Assembly: GCA_041556555.1 (NCBI GenBank)
Contig: JBFFIE010000031.1
Coordinates: 1-23,208 of the forward strand
Direction of reading: 5' to 3'
Length of the DNA: 23,208 bases
Source of the DNA: SZUA-592 sp041556555
GTDB taxonomy: Bacteria > Pseudomonadota > Gammaproteobacteria > Eutrophobiales > Eutrophobiaceae
The notes beneath the pieces are model-generated. The model made no database searches and had not been told where the DNA came from. It was given only the letters and a program-made list of their open reading frames with translations. Below, in pieces: positions 21,863 to 23,208 of the stretch; position 1 is the stretch's first letter, and each line of letters starts with the position of its first letter. The position numbers and the translations under genes were made by a program.

Positions 21863-23208
21863 ATGGACAGGGAACAACGCATTCAGGCAACCGGCAAACA
21901 ATTGATTGAGCAGGCCAGCCGGGAGGCGGAATCCGCTGCGAGGATCGAACGCTGGCTGTCCGGTTTTATCCAGCGCATCATGGAAAACGAAATGTTTCGC
22001 GTGCAGGCATTGCGCCTCGTTGATGTCTTACCTGCCTTGAATGACGACGTGGATCTTGTCGATCACCTACAGGCCTATTTCTCGGATGAAGAATTTCCCC
22101 TGCCGGATGCCGTTAAATTCGGACTGAAACACGTACGTTCGAAACCGACTGACAAGGTCACGGCCATGGCAGTTCGCAAGGGCGTCCAGCACATCGCCCG
22201 CTGGTTCATGGGTGGCGTTGCGATCCGGGATGCATTGTCGGTTGCAGAAGATTACCGCCAGGACAATATCGCCGTGACCCTGGACCGCGTTGGTGAAGTC
22301 ACCGTCAGTGAAGCTGAGGCTGAGGCCTACCTTAAGGATTACATCGACATAATCAACGATGGCCTGAAGGTAACTCACAATTGGCAGACAAATGAATTTC
22401 TGGACAGAACCAATGATCGTGAAATGCCGCGCCTGCATCTTTCCGTCAAACCGTCCTCGCTGTATTCACAAATCAACCCGCGTGCACCCGAAGCGAGTAT
22501 CAAGGGGCTTGGTGAACGGCTGCGCAAACTGTTGCGCATGGCGCGGGAGAAACACGTGTTCATTTGCCTGGACATGGAACACTACGATTTCAAGGACATC
22601 ATCCTGCATTGTTTCCGTGAGTTGCTTTCGGAAACGGAATTCCGTGACTGGCCCCATGCCGGCATCGCCTTGCAAGCCTATCTAAGAGAGACAGCAAAGG
22701 ATATTGAAGAGCTGATTGCGTGGACAAAGGAACGCGGCACCCCGATCAGTGTACGTCTGGTCCGCGGCGCCTACTGGGACCAGGAGACCATTATCGCCCG
22801 GCAACACGGTTGGGACATCCCGGTGTGGACGACGAAAACGGAGACTGATCAAAATTACGAGCACTGTGCAGAGTTGTTGCTGCAGCAGCATGAAACGATC
22901 CACACCGCTATCGGTACGCATAATATCCGTAGTATCGCGCATGCGATCACTGTCGCAGAGGAAATTGGTCTGGCACCCGGAGCATTTGAATTCCAGATGC
23001 TCTACGGCATGGCGCCGGCCCTGGAAAAAAGCGTACAACAAATGGGGCAATACCTGCGGGTTTATATCCCCTTCGGCGAACTCATACCGGGCATGGCTTA
23101 CCTTACCCGCCGGTTACTGGAGAATACCAGCAGCCAGTCATTCCAGCGGCTCACCATGCAATGGACGGAACCGGTAGAAACTGTCCTGGCCCGGCCCATG
23201 CCCATAAC
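21863..23208 (+). CDS. putA: Proline dehydrogenase part of PutA, C-terminus cut by window edge
   Basis: Open from ATG 21863 to the right edge, 448 codons with no stop. The N-terminal about 120 residues are the helical arm domain; the PRODH barrel follows with LHLSVKPSSLYSQ, CLDMEHYDFKD, VRLVRGAYWDQE (about 297-308) and RVYIPFGELIPGMAYLTRR (arginines 416-417 bind proline carboxylate). The flavoenzyme oxidises proline to pyrroline-5-carboxylate; in PutA a second domain then makes glutamate, but that domain would lie outside the window, so a stand-alone PRODH is not ruled out. There is no ribbon-helix-helix DNA-binding domain at the N-terminus, unlike E. coli PutA, so it should not act as its own repressor. 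The ribosome site is weak. Confidence 0.9.
   Translation, partial: MDREQRIQATGKQLIEQASREAESAARIERWLSGFIQRIMENEMFRVQALRLVDVLPALNDDVDLVDHLQAYFSDEEFPLPDAVKFGLKHVRSKPTDKVTAMAVRKGVQHIARWFMGGVAIRDALSVAEDYRQDNIAVTLDRVGEVTVSEAEAEAYLKDYIDIINDGLKVTHNWQTNEFLDRTNDREMPRLHLSVKPSSLYSQINPRAPEASIKGLGERLRKLLRMAREKHVFICLDMEHYDFKDIILHCFRELLSETEFRDWPHAGIALQAYLRETAKDIEELIAWTKERGTPISVRLVRGAYWDQETIIARQHGWDIPVWTTKTETDQNYEHCAELLLQQHETIHTAIGTHNIRSIAHAITVAEEIGLAPGAFEFQMLYGMAPALEKSVQQMGQYLRVYIPFGELIPGMAYLTRRLLENTSSQSFQRLTMQWTEPVETVLARPMPI

Noticed and set aside
1..23208. tRNA, rRNA, CRISPR arrays, insertion sequences or phage genes
   Set aside because: Reading both strands showed no T-loop motifs in a cloverleaf context, no spaced direct repeats, no transposase or integrase frames and no long terminal inverted repeats.

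Overview
The window looks like chromosomal core DNA from a gammaproteobacterium, possibly an uncultured or environmental lineage. Reasons: a 212-residue endonuclease III whose catalytic and Fe-S residues fall at the E. coli positions, mutS followed by a seven-iron ferredoxin of the Azotobacter FdI type, a DUF1841 gene, mpl coupled to a LON-domain gene, rppH, and a sigma-32-type htpG promoter. I see no rRNA, tRNA, insertion sequence, phage gene or CRISPR array. Genes are densely packed and no stretch over 300 bases lacks a gene; the longest gaps (795-1080, 2983-3268, 6919-7189) are described as promoters, hairpins or leaders.

Layout. 1-794 (-): GAF plus HD-GYP signalling protein cut by the window edge. 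1081-2982 (-): htpG with a heat-shock promoter. 3269-3739 (+): TPR lipoprotein. 3842-6409 (+): mutS, probably from a TTG start, then fdxA (6595-6918) with its own promoter and a strong terminator. 7190-8708 (+): a PP2C phosphatase and an FHA protein, a phospho-signalling pair without a kinase here. 8737-10385 (-): an orphan RnfE/NqrD-like membrane protein, nth and a DUF1841 gene in tight order. 10404-10957 (-): an HU-like protein and a possible 58-residue ORF. 11047-14483 (-): three tightly packed genes encoding a GCS2-type ligase, an M14 aspartoacylase-like hydrolase and a nucleotidyltransferase-fold protein. 14553-16257 (+): an LHPP-like HAD phosphatase and a fumarylacetoacetate-hydrolase-family enzyme. 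16273-19925 (-): nspC, a membrane protein, mpl and a LON-domain gene. 20051-20488 (+): a methionine-rich exported protein behind an unusual promoter. 20493-20972 (-): rppH. 21117-21770 (+): HAD-IB phosphatase. 21863-23208 (+): putA, cut by the right edge.

How genes may work together. The most intriguing unit is the 11047-14483 operon: ligase, deacylase and nucleotidyltransferase with overlapping or near-overlapping genes, and a phosphatase gene diverging from its promoter region. The family combination suggests making, trimming and nucleotidylating a glutamate-like or peptide-like compound, but the substrate is unknown. The nspC-mpl operon joins polyamine synthesis to peptidoglycan recycling. 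The lone RnfE-like gene next to nth recalls the rnfABCDGE-nth arrangement of other gammaproteobacteria, but with the other Rnf genes absent here.
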